The position numbers and the translations under genes are program-made. DNA of 64,000 nucleotides from Deltaproteobacteria bacterium (GTDB lineage: Bacteria > Myxococcota_A > Polyangia > Polyangiales > JADJMO01), in assembly GCA_016182965.1 (NCBI GenBank), contig JACPFM010000044.1, positions 59,606 through 123,605 on the forward strand, written 5' to 3'. Of this stretch, positions 26,126-36,762 are shown in pieces. The notes under the pieces were generated by a model that saw only the letters and a program-made list of their open reading frames with translations, did no database searches and was not told the origin of the DNA. How positions within the stretch are numbered: the stretch's first letter is position 1; the number at the start of each line of letters is the position of its first letter.

Positions 26126-28996
26126 ATGCGCAGGCTCGGTTGGTTCGCTTGCTTGACCGTTCTCTCGTCCGCAGCCGTCGCGCGCGCAGAGACCGCCGAT
26201 CCGAAATCAGAGGAGCCCGTCGAGGAGGTGGTCGAGGAGGTCGAGGGCGCGCCCGAGGCCGAGGTCGATGGCCCGCAGCCCGACGGCCAGCACGGCGTCA
26301 TCGCCGGCGCGCTGATCGACGGCGAGACGAAGGAGGAGATCATCGACGGCCAGTGCTCGGTCGTCGGCGACAAGGCCAAGGCCGTCACCGACGCCGACGG
26401 CAAGTTCACGCTGAAGCTGCCTCCGGGCACCTTCGCCGTCCGGTGCTTCTTCGAGGGCTACAAGACCGCGCGCGTCGACAACGTCACCGTGGTGGCCGGC
26501 AAGCGGACGGCGCTGAAGGTGGCGCTCGCCAAGGACGTCGCCAAGGCGCCGGAGGACGAGGTCGTCGTCGAGGTCGATCCCGATCGGACCACCACCGCGA
26601 CCCAATTCGTCCTGCGCAAGAAGTCGGCGACGGTGAGCGACGCGGTGTCGGCGCATGACATCGCCAAGACGCCCGATCGCAGCGCCGCCGACGCGAGCAA
26701 GCGCGTGGTCGGCGTGTCGGTCGTCGACGGCCGCTTCGTGTATGTGCGCGGCCTCGGCGATCGGTACACCAACTCGCTCCTCAACGGCACCCCGCTGCCG
26801 AGCCCGGAGCCCGATCTCGCGGCCATCCCGCTCGACATCTTCCCGGTCGCCGTCCTCTCGGACGTGACCATCTACAAGTCGTTCACCCCGGACATGCCCG
26901 GCGACTTCGCCGGCGGAAGCGTGCGCATCTCGACGCGCGCGTTCCCGCAGAAGTTCTTCTTCTCGTCGTCGTTCTCCGGCGGCTACAACACGCTCACCAC
27001 CTTCCGGCACCGCTCGACGTACGACGGCAGCAACGGCGACGCGTTCGCGCGCGACTCGGGCTCGCGCCGGCTGCCGGACCTCATCGCCGAGTCGAACGGC
27101 AAGATCGGCGGGCCGAAGGAGTGGCTCGAGGTGTACGGCGAGTCGATGAGCCAGCGGCCGCGGCGGCTCTACGACGTGGTGAGCGGGCCGAATTTCTCGC
27201 TCTCCGCGACGATCGGCGACACGTACACGGTGCTCGGCAACCCGCTCGGTTGGCTCGCCTCCATCGGGTACGGGCGGCGGTTCGTCTTCCACCGCGAGAC
27301 CGTGCAGACCTACGAGGCGACCGAGGACCAGGCGGGCAACGTCTCGCTCTCGCCGCGCATCGACTTCGCCGGCACCCGCTCGACCGCGATCGCCTCGCTC
27401 TCCGGCCTCGGCAGCCTCGGCTACCAGATCGGCCAGCACCACCGGTTCACGTTGAACGGGCTGTACACCGCGAACGCCGAGGACGACGTTCTCCGCTACC
27501 ACGGGTTCAGCAAGAACGACGACGGCATCCTGACCATCGACCGCGCGCGGTGGGTGCAGCGCCGGCTGACGTTCGCGCAGCTCCTCGGCGAGCACAAGCT
27601 GCCCTCGCTGCAGAAGGCGCTGTTCAAGTGGAACCTGTTCCAGGGCGTCGCCGAGCGCGACGAGCCGAACAACGTGCAGTCGGTCTACCAGGTGAACGCG
27701 CAAGCGGAGCCCGGCACGCTGCCGCAGGCCAAGAGCGGCGACGGGCTGACGCACTTCTTCTCCGGGCAGTCGGAGACGCTGCGCGGCGCCGGGGTCGACT
27801 GGGCGCAGCCGCTGACCCGGGACGAGGACGGCCCGAAGCTGAAGCTCGGCGGTCTCGCGCAGCAGAAGGCGCGCGACTTCTCCGCGCGGCGCTTTCGCTA
27901 CACGTACCTGCGCACGCCAGGGCAGCTCGACTGGTTGCAGACCCCGGCGGGCGGCATCCTGAACGACGCTACGATCGGCAAGTACGCGCAGATCGAGGAG
28001 AACACGCGCACCACCGACGCATACCGCGCGTCGCAGGTCGTCTACGCCGGCTACCTGATGAGCGATCTGCCCGTCGGGCGGTTCCGGTTCATCGGCGGCG
28101 CGCGCCTGGAGTACGCCCGCTTGCGAGTCCGCTCGCGCAACGACCTCGAGGCCGGCTCGCCCGAGACGGTCGACGGCTTCGCGGCGACCGACATCCTCCC
28201 GGCGCTGGGCGTCATCTACAAACTGACCGAGGCGCAGAACCTCCGCTTCTCCGCGACACAGACCGTCGCGCGCCCGCAGTTCCGCGAGATCGCGCGCTTC
28301 GACTACGCCGACTTCTTCAACGCGCAGCAGGTGACCGGCAACCCCGATCTGAAGCGCTCGAAGATCACCAACCTCGACCTGCGCTGGGAGTGGTTCCCCT
28401 CCGCCGACGAGGTCGTGGCGGTGAGCCTGTTCTACAAGCACTTCGTCGACCCCATCGAGTCGACGTTCGTCCTCGCGACCTCCCAGACGTTCCGCAAGCC
28501 GATCAACACCGCGTCGGCGCGCAACGTCGGCGTCGAGCTCGAGGGGCGCAAGAGCCTGAAGTTCCTCGGCGAGGCGTTCGCCCCGTTCACCTTGCTGGCG
28601 AACCTCATCCTCGTCGACTCGCGCGTGACCCTCGGCGAGGCGAACCTCGGCGCGGCGACCGAGAAGGAGCGCCCGCTGCAGGGCCAGTCGCCGTGGGTGA
28701 TCAACGCCGCGCTCGACTGGCTCGGCAACAAGGAGAGGACCCGCGCGCGCGTCAGCTACAACGTCTTCGGCCGGCGCATCGACACCGTGGGCACCACGCG
28801 CGTGCCCGACACCTACGAGCTGCCGCGACACTCGCTCGACGTGAGCGTGTCGCACAAGCTTGCCCAGAGCGTCGACCTGAAGCTCTCGGTCGAGAACCTG
28901 CTGAACTCGCCCTATCGCCTGAGGACCGGAGATCTGCCGGCTGGCGAGTGGCGCGTCGGACAGACGTTCTGGCTCACGCTCATCCACAACCTGTGA
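26126..28996 (+). CDS. TonB-dependent outer-membrane receptor with regulatory-like N-domain
   Basis: A 956-residue protein. ATG 26126 gives a normal signal peptide (MRRLGWFACLTVLSSAAVARA); an ATG at 26090 is possible. An acidic segment (SEEPVEEVVEEVEGAPEAE) precedes a carboxypeptidase-regulatory-like beta domain (about 55-135, DADGKFTLKLPPGTFAVR). The plug follows: RFVYVRGLGDRYTNSLLNG and FTPDMPGDFAGGSVRIST. A 22-strand-type barrel fills the rest and ends in FWLTLIHNL. It should import a ligand across the outer membrane using the adjacent TonB/ExbBD set. Location between pst genes and a phosphatase suggests phosphate or a phosphorylated compound; this is inference. Confidence 0.88.
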   Translation: MRRLGWFACLTVLSSAAVARAETADPKSEEPVEEVVEEVEGAPEAEVDGPQPDGQHGVIAGALIDGETKEEIIDGQCSVVGDKAKAVTDADGKFTLKLPPGTFAVRCFFEGYKTARVDNVTVVAGKRTALKVALAKDVAKAPEDEVVVEVDPDRTTTATQFVLRKKSATVSDAVSAHDIAKTPDRSAADASKRVVGVSVVDGRFVYVRGLGDRYTNSLLNGTPLPSPEPDLAAIPLDIFPVAVLSDVTIYKSFTPDMPGDFAGGSVRISTRAFPQKFFFSSSFSGGYNTLTTFRHRSTYDGSNGDAFARDSGSRRLPDLIAESNGKIGGPKEWLEVYGESMSQRPRRLYDVVSGPNFSLSATIGDTYTVLGNPLGWLASIGYGRRFVFHRETVQTYEATEDQAGNVSLSPRIDFAGTRSTAIASLSGLGSLGYQIGQHHRFTLNGLYTANAEDDVLRYHGFSKNDDGILTIDRARWVQRRLTFAQLLGEHKLPSLQKALFKWNLFQGVAERDEPNNVQSVYQVNAQAEPGTLPQAKSGDGLTHFFSGQSETLRGAGVDWAQPLTRDEDGPKLKLGGLAQQKARDFSARRFRYTYLRTPGQLDWLQTPAGGILNDATIGKYAQIEENTRTTDAYRASQVVYAGYLMSDLPVGRFRFIGGARLEYARLRVRSRNDLEAGSPETVDGFAATDILPALGVIYKLTEAQNLRFSATQTVARPQFREIARFDYADFFNAQQVTGNPDLKRSKITNLDLRWEWFPSADEVVAVSLFYKHFVDPIESTFVLATSQTFRKPINTASARNVGVELEGRKSLKFLGEAFAPFTLLANLILVDSRVTLGEANLGAATEKERPLQGQSPWVINAALDWLGNKERTRARVSYNVFGRRIDTVGTTRVPDTYELPRHSLDVSVSHKLAQSVDLKLSVENLLNSPYRLRTGDLPAGEWRVGQTFWLTLIHNL

Positions 28997-29017
28997 GCAG
29001 ACCGTGGAGAACCGAAC

Positions 29018-29035
29018 CGTTACGCAATCGTTGCC
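29018..29035 (+). promoter_or_regulatory. PHO-box-like direct repeat upstream of the beta-helix lipoprotein
   Basis: CGTTACG and CGTTGCC are separated by CAAT, again a 7-4-7 layout with an 11-bp period. The spacer begins CA as at the pstB and tonB sites. It is 77 bp before the lipoprotein ATG. It is weaker than the other two because the second unit departs from CGTCA. Confidence 0.4.
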
Positions 29036-29111
29036 TGCTCGTCGTCGCGGTGACGCTCCGAAGCTGCATAAGGCCGTCTGCAAACAAACAGGCAGCCCGA
29101 AGGAGACTCTC

Positions 29112-30584
29112 ATGAAGAAGGCCTTTCTCGTCCCCGCCGTCGCCACCCTGATGCTCGCCGCGTGCAGCGACGACGCAGGTGACAACGGCGGTCGGACCCT
29201 CCCGCCCGTCGACAGCGGTGCGACGGACACCGGGAACATCGAAGACTCCGGCGCGCCGAGCGACGGCGCGCCGAGCGACGGCGCGCCAGGCGAGGCGGGC
29301 CCGACCTGCCCCACCAATCCGCCGGTCGAGGAGGTGACCGCAGACGTCGCGGCCAACACCACGTGGACGTGCGCGAAGACGTATGTCCTGAAGAAGTTCG
29401 TCGAGGTGAAGCCCGGCGCCACGCTGACGATCCAGGCCGGCACCGTGATCAAGGGCGTGAAGGGCTCGGGCGCCGAGTCGGTCACCGGCCTCGCGGTGCT
29501 CCCAGGCGCGAAGATCCTGGCGATGGGCACCAAGGCGCAGCCGATCGTCTTCACTAGCAACCAGCCGACGCCGCAGCGCGGCGACTGGGCCGGCGTGATG
29601 ATCCTCGGCAAGGCGAAGTCGAACCATCAGAAGACCGACGGCTCGGCCACCGAGGTGTTCCCCGAGGGCCTCGCGTCGAAGCCGCAGTTCGCCTATGGCA
29701 GCAACGGCAGCGATCGCGACGACGACGACTCGAGCGGCGAGCTGCACTACGTCCGCGTCGAGTGGGCCGGCTACCAGCTCACCGTCGGCAACGAGATCAA
29801 CTCCTTCTCGTTCTACGGCGTGGGCCGCGGGACCAAGGTCGATCACCTCGAGGTGCTGCACGGCTTCGACGACGCCTTCGAGTGGTTCGGCGGCACGATG
29901 AACGCCAAGTACCTGCTCGCGCAGTCGACCAACGACGACTGCTTCGACATGGACAACGGCTACAGCGGCAAGCTGCAGTACATCATCTGCAACCGCGACG
30001 ACGTCGACGGCGGCGGCAACGGCTTCGAGGTCGACAACGACGCCAACGGCTCGAACAACCAGCCGTACACCAACCCCACCATCTGGAACGCCACGCTCGT
30101 CGGCAAGGGCGGCACCGCCACCACCGAGGGCGGGCACGGCGCCCACATCCGGCGGAACGCGCGCGGCAAGTGGAGCAACGTGCTCGCCGTCAACTGGCCG
30201 CTGTCGGGCCTCTTCGTCGAGGCGAACCTCGACTCGTCGAAGAACCCGATCCCGGGCAGCGGCTGCGAGAAGAACGTCACCGACGGCACCCTGGTGATCC
30301 AGAGCTCCAACTTCGGTGGCACCACCAAGAACGGCAACAACGCCTTCAGCACCGGCCTGCTCGGCGAGGCGTCGCGCAAGCTCACCTCGAGGTCGCTCGC
30401 CGAGGCGATGATCTCCGACGCGAAGTCGAGCGCGCCGAGCTTCGCGCTGAAGGCGGGGAGCCCGATGCTCACCGGCGGCGCTGCGCCGCCGAGCGACGGC
30501 TTCTTCGACGACGCGGGCAAGGACTTCATCGGCGCCTGCGGCACGTCGTGCGCCGAGTTCGAGGGGTGGACGAGGTTCGAGTGA
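29112..30584 (+). CDS. Beta-helix-type surface lipoprotein
   Basis: A 490-residue protein with signal peptide MKKAFLVPAVATLMLAAC, a lipobox (LAAC) and an Asp/Gly-rich spacer. Residues from about 85 on follow the right-handed beta-helix pattern: VKPGATLTIQAGTVIKG, AKILAMGTKAQPIVFTSN, GDWAGVMILGKAKSN, then VEWAGYQLTVGNEINSFSF. Relatives of this family are frequently coded next to TonB-dependent receptors, suggesting a surface partner that binds or processes the imported ligand. Biochemical function is unknown to me. A strong GAAGGAG precedes the start, and the next gene follows after 14 bp. Confidence 0.75.
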   Translation: MKKAFLVPAVATLMLAACSDDAGDNGGRTLPPVDSGATDTGNIEDSGAPSDGAPSDGAPGEAGPTCPTNPPVEEVTADVAANTTWTCAKTYVLKKFVEVKPGATLTIQAGTVIKGVKGSGAESVTGLAVLPGAKILAMGTKAQPIVFTSNQPTPQRGDWAGVMILGKAKSNHQKTDGSATEVFPEGLASKPQFAYGSNGSDRDDDDSSGELHYVRVEWAGYQLTVGNEINSFSFYGVGRGTKVDHLEVLHGFDDAFEWFGGTMNAKYLLAQSTNDDCFDMDNGYSGKLQYIICNRDDVDGGGNGFEVDNDANGSNNQPYTNPTIWNATLVGKGGTATTEGGHGAHIRRNARGKWSNVLAVNWPLSGLFVEANLDSSKNPIPGSGCEKNVTDGTLVIQSSNFGGTTKNGNNAFSTGLLGEASRKLTSRSLAEAMISDAKSSAPSFALKAGSPMLTGGAAPPSDGFFDDAGKDFIGACGTSCAEFEGWTRFE

Positions 30585-30598
30585 GCAGAGGAGGAGCG

Positions 30599-31195
30599 AT
30601 GTCGGTCGAGCGGGTGACCGTGAGCTCACGGGCGAGGTGGGGCGTGTCGATCGCCGTGACGCTCGCCGCGGCGCTCCTCTTCGCGCGGCCGCGGTCGGCG
30701 ACGTCCGCGGTCGCGCCCCTCGCCGAGGCGCCCGCGCCGACGACCGCGACGCCGGCCAGGCTCGCGAGAGGCAAGCCCTCGCTCGACGAGCTCGGACGCG
30801 CGCTCGTCGCCGCGGTCGCCGCGAACGACCGCGCGGCCCTCGAGGCGCTGACGCCGTCGTTCGACGACTACGCGTCGCTGATCTACCCCGAGCTCGTGAA
30901 GGCCGGCGAGCCCCTGATCGGCTCGATGGGGCCGCGTTGGGCGTGGGACAACCTCGGTCATGCTTCGCGCAAGGACCTGAAGCGCCTGCTCGACGAGCGC
31001 GGCGGCGAGGCGCTCGTGTTCGAGTCGATCGCCGCCGGTCCAGCGCAGCGGCGCGGCGCGCTCTCCGTCCTCCCGACCGTCGTCGTCCGGGCGAAGGATC
31101 GGCGCGGCCGCGTGCTGGAGATCCGCGCGATCTTCGCGATCGTCGAGCGCGGCGGCAGCTTCGAGATCCTGCGTTTCCGGCCTGACCGCACATGA
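30599..31195 (+). CDS. Membrane-anchored protein of the TonB-receptor operon (hypothetical)
   Basis: A 198-residue protein with one N-terminal hydrophobic segment (WGVSIAVTLAAALLFA) and an Ala/Pro linker. A small globular domain follows (SLDELGRALVAAVAAND, ALTPSFDDYASLIYPEL, VVVRAKDRRGRVLEIRAIFAIV), resembling NTF2-like or DUF4440-type folds only loosely. It starts 14 bp after the beta-helix lipoprotein behind GAGGAG, so they are co-transcribed. A hairpin 66 bp downstream may end the transcript. No function is claimed. Confidence 0.75.
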   Translation: MSVERVTVSSRARWGVSIAVTLAAALLFARPRSATSAVAPLAEAPAPTTATPARLARGKPSLDELGRALVAAVAANDRAALEALTPSFDDYASLIYPELVKAGEPLIGSMGPRWAWDNLGHASRKDLKRLLDERGGEALVFESIAAGPAQRRGALSVLPTVVVRAKDRRGRVLEIRAIFAIVERGGSFEILRFRPDRT

Positions 31196-31260
31196 GCCTT
31201 CGTCGGCGACGGGACGCAGCGATACACGGGACGGAACGTTCGTGACAGTTCTGCGAACTC

Positions 31261-31278
31261 GACAGCCGCCTGGCTGTC
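31261..31278 (+). terminator. Hairpin after the receptor/lipoprotein operon
   Basis: GACAGCC and GGCTGTC form a perfect 7-bp stem around a GCCT loop, 66 bp after the last gene of the operon. There is no long T tract, so this is either a weak intrinsic terminator or a protein-binding palindrome. Directly upstream, GTTCG and CGAAC (31238-31258) form another inverted repeat. Confidence 0.45.
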
Positions 31279-31308
31279 CTCTGCGCCGATTCGGTGGAGT
31301 CTAGGGCC

Positions 31309-31512
31309 GTGCGAGGTCGCAAGCTGCGCTGGGTGTTGCTCTCACCCGAGGGCGAGGAGGTCCGGAGCGGCCTCTCCTTCGGGACGTTCGACGCGGGCTC
31401 CGCGCGCGCGAGGGCGCTCGACGCCGCCGCGCCGCCGCGTGGCTTCGGGCTGCGCGTCTTCCTGGACGGGCGCGAGCTCGGCCCGCTGGACGGCGCCGCC
31501 GGCACGGCGTGA
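31309..31512 (+). CDS. 67-residue basic protein (hypothetical)
   Basis: Start GTG 31309 follows GGAG by nine bases; an upstream in-frame GTG at 31294 would add five residues. The protein reads as two short beta-rich stretches: RKLRWVLLSPEGEEVRSGLSF and RGFGLRVFLDGREL. No family is recognised. It is convergent with a zinc-ribbon gene 5 bp downstream. Codon usage fits the genome. Confidence 0.5.
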   Translation: MRGRKLRWVLLSPEGEEVRSGLSFGTFDAGSARARALDAAAPPRGFGLRVFLDGRELGPLDGAAGTA

Positions 31513-31517
31513 GGCGT

Positions 31518-31703
31518 TCACGCCGATCGCGCGCGTGGTGACCCGGCGAGCTCGGCGGGGGTCGCGCGGAGCCCCCGATCGTCCGGCCGCGTGATGCCGA
31601 CGATCGCAGCGCACGTCGAACAGCGGCGCGGGTAGGTGGCGTCGGGGCTGAAGATGGTGGCCGTCCGGCAGGAACGGCAGACGATCGCGATGTCGAGGTT
31701 CAT
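31518..31703 (-). CDS. 61-residue zinc-ribbon protein
   Basis: The sequence IVCRSCRTATIFSPDATYPRRC ends in CSTC, giving CxxC-x18-CxxC, a zinc ribbon. It is the paralogue of the 44-residue protein at 14485-14619 with the shared core ATIF-x3-TYPRRC. The extra C-terminus is polar. It starts 99 bp before the divergent phosphatase gene. Function is unknown; the conserved pair suggests a small metal-binding, perhaps nucleic-acid-binding, protein. Confidence 0.7.
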   Translation of the reverse strand: MNLDIAIVCRSCRTATIFSPDATYPRRCSTCAAIVGITRPDDRGLRATPAELAGSPRARSA

Positions 31704-31802
31704 GCCGCCAAGGTGCGGCCCGCCCGTGTCGGCCGCGCGGCCGCCGCGGGAAGACCACGTGAACTCGGGCGTCGTCCCGGCCGGTGCTAGCATTGCGCAT
31801 CC

Positions 31803-33287
31803 ATGCCGAAGCTCAGCCTGGTCGCGATCGCGATCGCCTCCGTTGCTTCCTCGTACGTCCTCGCCACGGGTTGCTCGTCGAAGGACGATCCGGGCAACCC
31901 CGCGGTGTCCGACACCGGCACGACGGCGGACGCCGGCGCCGAGCTCACGAAGTTCTCGCCCAAGGGCTGCGCGTACACCGTCGCGCGCACGAAGGTCGAG
32001 CAGCTGGGCATGTTCGAGCTGCACGCCGACGTGGCGAGCGCCGATCCGCAGCTGAAGAACGTGCGGCGCGGGCTCGGCGGCGAGGTCGATCACGGCACCG
32101 CGGCCTACGCCGATCCGAGCAAGAGCTTCACCGTCGGCTGGCAGACCGAGGTCTCCACCCTGGCCTCGCGCATCCGCTACGGCGAGTCGCCCGACAAGCT
32201 CGATCAGGCCGCCGACGGCTTCAGCTTCGTCATCCCGCAGCAGATCAAGATCGGCCCGGAGGACGGCCTCCGCTTCCACGAGGTGCACGTCTGCGGGCTG
32301 ACGCCGGGCCGCACCTACCACTACCAGGTGGGCGGCGGCGCGCCGGGCAAGGAGGTGTGGAGCCCGGTCTACTCGACCTCCACCGCGCCGGCCGCGAAGG
32401 ACGCGGTGAAGATCGGCATCTCCGGCGACTCGCGCGACGAGCTCGGGCGCACCGAGCTGCCGGTGTGGCGCTCGATCGCCGGCCGCTACAAGGCCGACGG
32501 CACGCACCTCGTCCTCTTCTCGGGCGACATGGTGCTGATGGGCGTGAACCAGGACAACTGGGACCGCTGGATGACCGCCACCGGCGTCTCCGGCACGAGC
32601 GTCTTCTACGCGCTCTCTCCCGGCAACCACGAGAACGAGCAGGCCCGCGCGTTCGCGCACATGCTCATGCCCGGCGCGGCGACGGCGAACGCCGAGCGCT
32701 ACTCGTCGTTCGACTACGGCCCGGTGCACATCGTCATGATCGACGACTACCCCGGCATCGTGTCCTCGTCGATCGACGACACGGCGCACCGCGAAGAGCT
32801 CCTCGCCTGGCTCGACGCCGATCTGACCAAGGCCAACGCCAACCGCGCGGCCGTGCCTTGGATCGTCACCTTCCACCACCACCCGTTCTACAGCGACACC
32901 ACCAGGACCGAGCGCGCGAAGGACATGGCGTCGGTGCGCGGCGCGCTGCAGGCGCTGTGGGACAAGCACAAGGTCGACGTCGACCTCGCAGGCCACGATC
33001 ACTTCTACGAGCGCTTCCGCCCGCTGCTCGCCGGCGAGAAGGAAGACGCCAAGGGCACCACGTACATGGTCAACGGCGCGTCCGGCGCGCCTTCGTACGG
33101 GCTGCTCGAGGCGACGCCGCTCGCCGCCTTCAAGACGCGCTACGACCCCGACAAGGGCGAGGGCATCTACGGCATCGCCACCGTCGACACCGCGAGCTTC
33201 AAGGTGAAGATGTACAAGCTCGCGGCCTCCGGCTCGACCCCTGCCGACGACACGGTGATCGACGAGTTCGAGGTCGCCAAGAAGTAG
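31803..33287 (+). CDS. Purple-acid-phosphatase-like lipoprotein
   Basis: A 494-residue protein with signal peptide and lipobox (YVLATGC, Cys24). A fibronectin/PAP-N-like domain (about 100-195; HVCGLTPGRTYHYQVGGGA) precedes a calcineurin-type phosphoesterase domain with GDS (208-210), FSGDMV, GNHE (274-277), FHHHPF and GHDHFYER. This order and spacing match purple acid phosphatases and alkaline phosphatase D-like enzymes, which use two metals to release phosphate from esters. As a lipoprotein it would act at the periplasm or surface and feed the nearby TonB and Pst systems; this link is inference. TAGCAT at 31787 may be its -10. Confidence 0.88.
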   Translation: MPKLSLVAIAIASVASSYVLATGCSSKDDPGNPAVSDTGTTADAGAELTKFSPKGCAYTVARTKVEQLGMFELHADVASADPQLKNVRRGLGGEVDHGTAAYADPSKSFTVGWQTEVSTLASRIRYGESPDKLDQAADGFSFVIPQQIKIGPEDGLRFHEVHVCGLTPGRTYHYQVGGGAPGKEVWSPVYSTSTAPAAKDAVKIGISGDSRDELGRTELPVWRSIAGRYKADGTHLVLFSGDMVLMGVNQDNWDRWMTATGVSGTSVFYALSPGNHENEQARAFAHMLMPGAATANAERYSSFDYGPVHIVMIDDYPGIVSSSIDDTAHREELLAWLDADLTKANANRAAVPWIVTFHHHPFYSDTTRTERAKDMASVRGALQALWDKHKVDVDLAGHDHFYERFRPLLAGEKEDAKGTTYMVNGASGAPSYGLLEATPLAAFKTRYDPDKGEGIYGIATVDTASFKVKMYKLAASGSTPADDTVIDEFEVAKK

Positions 33288-33349
33288 CCGTCGCGCGCGC
33301 GACTTGACGGTCGCGTCCGCTTCCGCCCATCCTCGAGGCGAGGATCCCG

Positions 33350-33787
33350 ATGGGGAAGACGACCGCGCCCGCCGTCAGCCGCCGCACGCTCCGCGACTAC
33401 CTCGCGGGGCCGCGCGGGCCGCTCCCCGAGCGCCTCGAGATCGGCAAGCGCCTGCTCGCCGTGATGGCGCGGCGCCACGAGGTCGGCCTCGCCCACGGAC
33501 GCCTCGACGCGGACGCGGTGTGGCTGTGCGGCGTGCGCAGCTTCCGCGTCGAGCTCGACGACGACGTCCCGGTGTCGGGCGTGCGTGAGCGCCGCGCCTC
33601 CAGCGATCCCGAGCTCGATCGTGCCGCCGACGTGCAGGCGCTCGGGGCGCTCCTCCAAGCGCTGCTCTCGGGCGACGAGCTCCCGCCCGGGGCCGCCTCC
33701 GTGATCGCCGCGATGGCCGATCCCGCGCCGTCCGCGCGCTTCGCCGACGCGCGCGTCGCCATGAACGCGTTCGCGCGCGCGCTGTGA
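33350..33787 (+). CDS. C-lobe-only kinase-like protein (probable pseudokinase)
   Basis: The 145-residue protein resembles the C-terminal lobe of bacterial Ser/Thr kinases without the N-lobe. GLAHGRLDADAVWL occupies the place of the catalytic loop (HxDLxPxNVLL), with the catalytic Asp replaced. SDPELDRAADVQALGALLQALLSG corresponds to the APE-to-helix-F region, and ADPAPSARFADARVAMNAF to the final RP-motif helix. There is no glycine loop, no VAVK lysine and no DFG, so it cannot be an active kinase. It likely acts as a scaffold or regulator. It is convergent with the two-component pair, four bases away. Confidence 0.65.
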   Translation: MGKTTAPAVSRRTLRDYLAGPRGPLPERLEIGKRLLAVMARRHEVGLAHGRLDADAVWLCGVRSFRVELDDDVPVSGVRERRASSDPELDRAADVQALGALLQALLSGDELPPGAASVIAAMADPAPSARFADARVAMNAFARAL

Positions 33788-33791
33788 AGGC

Positions 33792-35161
<1,370 letters not shown>

Positions 35162-35165
<4 letters not shown>

Positions 35166-36607
35166 GACGCACCTCTCGTCGGTCCTGCCTTCATGGGGAG
35201 ATACACGTGGAAGCACGCGCCGTGCCCCGGTTGGGACTCGACCGAGATCCAGCCCGCGTGCTCGCGGACGATGCCGTAGGTGACCGACAGGCCGAGGCCG
35301 GTCCCCTCACCGACCTCCTTGGTGGTGAAGAACGGCTCGAAGACCTGATCGAGGTGCTCCTTCGCGATGCCCGCGCCCTGGTCGCGGACGGAGATGCGAA
35401 CCCATTCGGCCTCGCCGCCTGCGACCTCGGGCGGTGCGGTCGCGCGCGTCGTGTCGATGGTCACCGAGAGCTTCCCGCCGTCGGGCATGGCGTCGAGCCC
35501 GTTCATCATGATGTTGGTGAGCGCCTGCTGCAGCTGCGCGCCGTCGACCTCCATCACCAGCGGCGCGACGGAGGCCTCGACGGAGACGTCCACCCGACGC
35601 CTCTCGGCGATCGGCGCGAGCAGCGCCGCCGTTCGGCGCGTCATGCTCTCGATGTCGAGCGGCTCCTTGTGCACGCTCCGCGAGCGCGCGAAGTCGAGCA
35701 GCTGCCGGATGGTGTTGGCCATGCGCTCGGCGGCCGACGAGACGTTGCGCGCCGCCTCGCGCGCGGCGTCACCCTCGACCTCGCGCGTCGCGATCATGTT
35801 CGCCCACCCCTTCACGACGTGCAGCGGCGTGCCGAGCTCGTGCGCCACGCCGGCGGCGAGGCGACCGACGACCGCGAGGCGGTGGGCGTGGCGCAGCTCG
35901 TCGACGGCGCGCTGCCGCGCGGTGCGCTCGGCCGCGAGGCGATCGCACATCGCGTTGATCTCGCTGGCGAGCTCGCCGAGCTCGTCGTTCGGATGCAGGG
36001 TGAGGGGGCCGCCGAGGTCGCCTTCGCCGATGCGGCGCGCCTTGGCGATCAGCTGCCGCATCGGCCTGCCGACGAGCCAGGCGCCGAGGAGGATGGTGAT
36101 CGCCGCGGCGACCGTGGTGGCCACGGCGGTGGTGACCGCGATGGCCGCGACGCTGCCGCGCACGTAGCGCTGCTGCTCGGTGAGCGACGCGGACACCTCG
36201 ATCATCGCGCCGGGTCGGTCGATCGCGAGCGGCACGTAGGTGATGATCCGGCCGTCGCCGTCCCAATCGCGGAAGACCGCCTCGCGACCCGGGGCGAGCC
36301 CTTGGATGCGGGCGGGGTCGACGGTGGGGCGGCGCGCGTCCGTCGCCCCGAGCGCGACGTGGCGGAAGTTCACCGACGCGTCGCGCTCGTTGGCCTCGGC
36401 GAGGAGCGCGAAGGCGCGCGCTTCGCCCTGCGTGCGCCAGATCTCGCTGACGACGGCGACGAGCGCGCGACCCATCATCCGCGACTCGCGGCGGCTCTCC
36501 GCCTCGAAGAACGCGCGCTCACGGCGCGCCGAGAGCCAGCCGTGGACGGCGAGCACCGAGGACACCGCGAGCACCAGCGCGATGGTGAGCTTCCGCGCGA
36601 TCCGCAT
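35162..36607 (-). CDS. NtrB-like membrane sensor histidine kinase
   Basis: A 481-residue kinase. Two hydrophobic helices (KLTIALVLAVSSVLAVHGW and IAVTTAVATTVAAAITILLGAW) border a periplasmic sensor of about 135 residues. A HAMP domain (RQLIAKARRIGEGDLGG), a HisKA helix with the phosphoacceptor His in GVAHELGTPLHVV, and an ATPase with NIMMNGLDAMP, DQGAGI and GTGLGLSVTYGI follow. It phosphorylates the NtrC-type regulator coded directly downstream, with which it overlaps by four bases. ATG 36607 precedes the first helix; upstream ATG codons add a non-membrane extension. The signal is unknown. Confidence 0.93.
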
Positions 36608-36762
36608 CGCGCCGATGATGCCACCTCGACCGGTGCGCAGCAGCCATGTGGCAATCGGCCACACGCGCGGGCAGGCTGCGGCACGCTGACGCACCGACCT
36701 CGGGGCGGGGAGCAGGCGCGCGGTCGATCGGTCGCGCACGGAATCTGCAGGAATGCCGGCTC

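Noticed and set aside
26207..29611. A 1134-codon open frame on the minus strand across the TonB receptor
   Set aside because: It is an antisense shadow of a high-GC3 gene; its protein is Arg/Glu/Leu/Val-rich with no domain, and the plus strand encodes a clear TonB receptor.
31780..31797. Sigma-54 promoter (GG-N10-GC) before the acid phosphatase gene
   Set aside because: The spacing fits, but only the minimal GG and TTGC match, and it lies too close to the start codon; TAGCAT as a -10 is a simpler reading.
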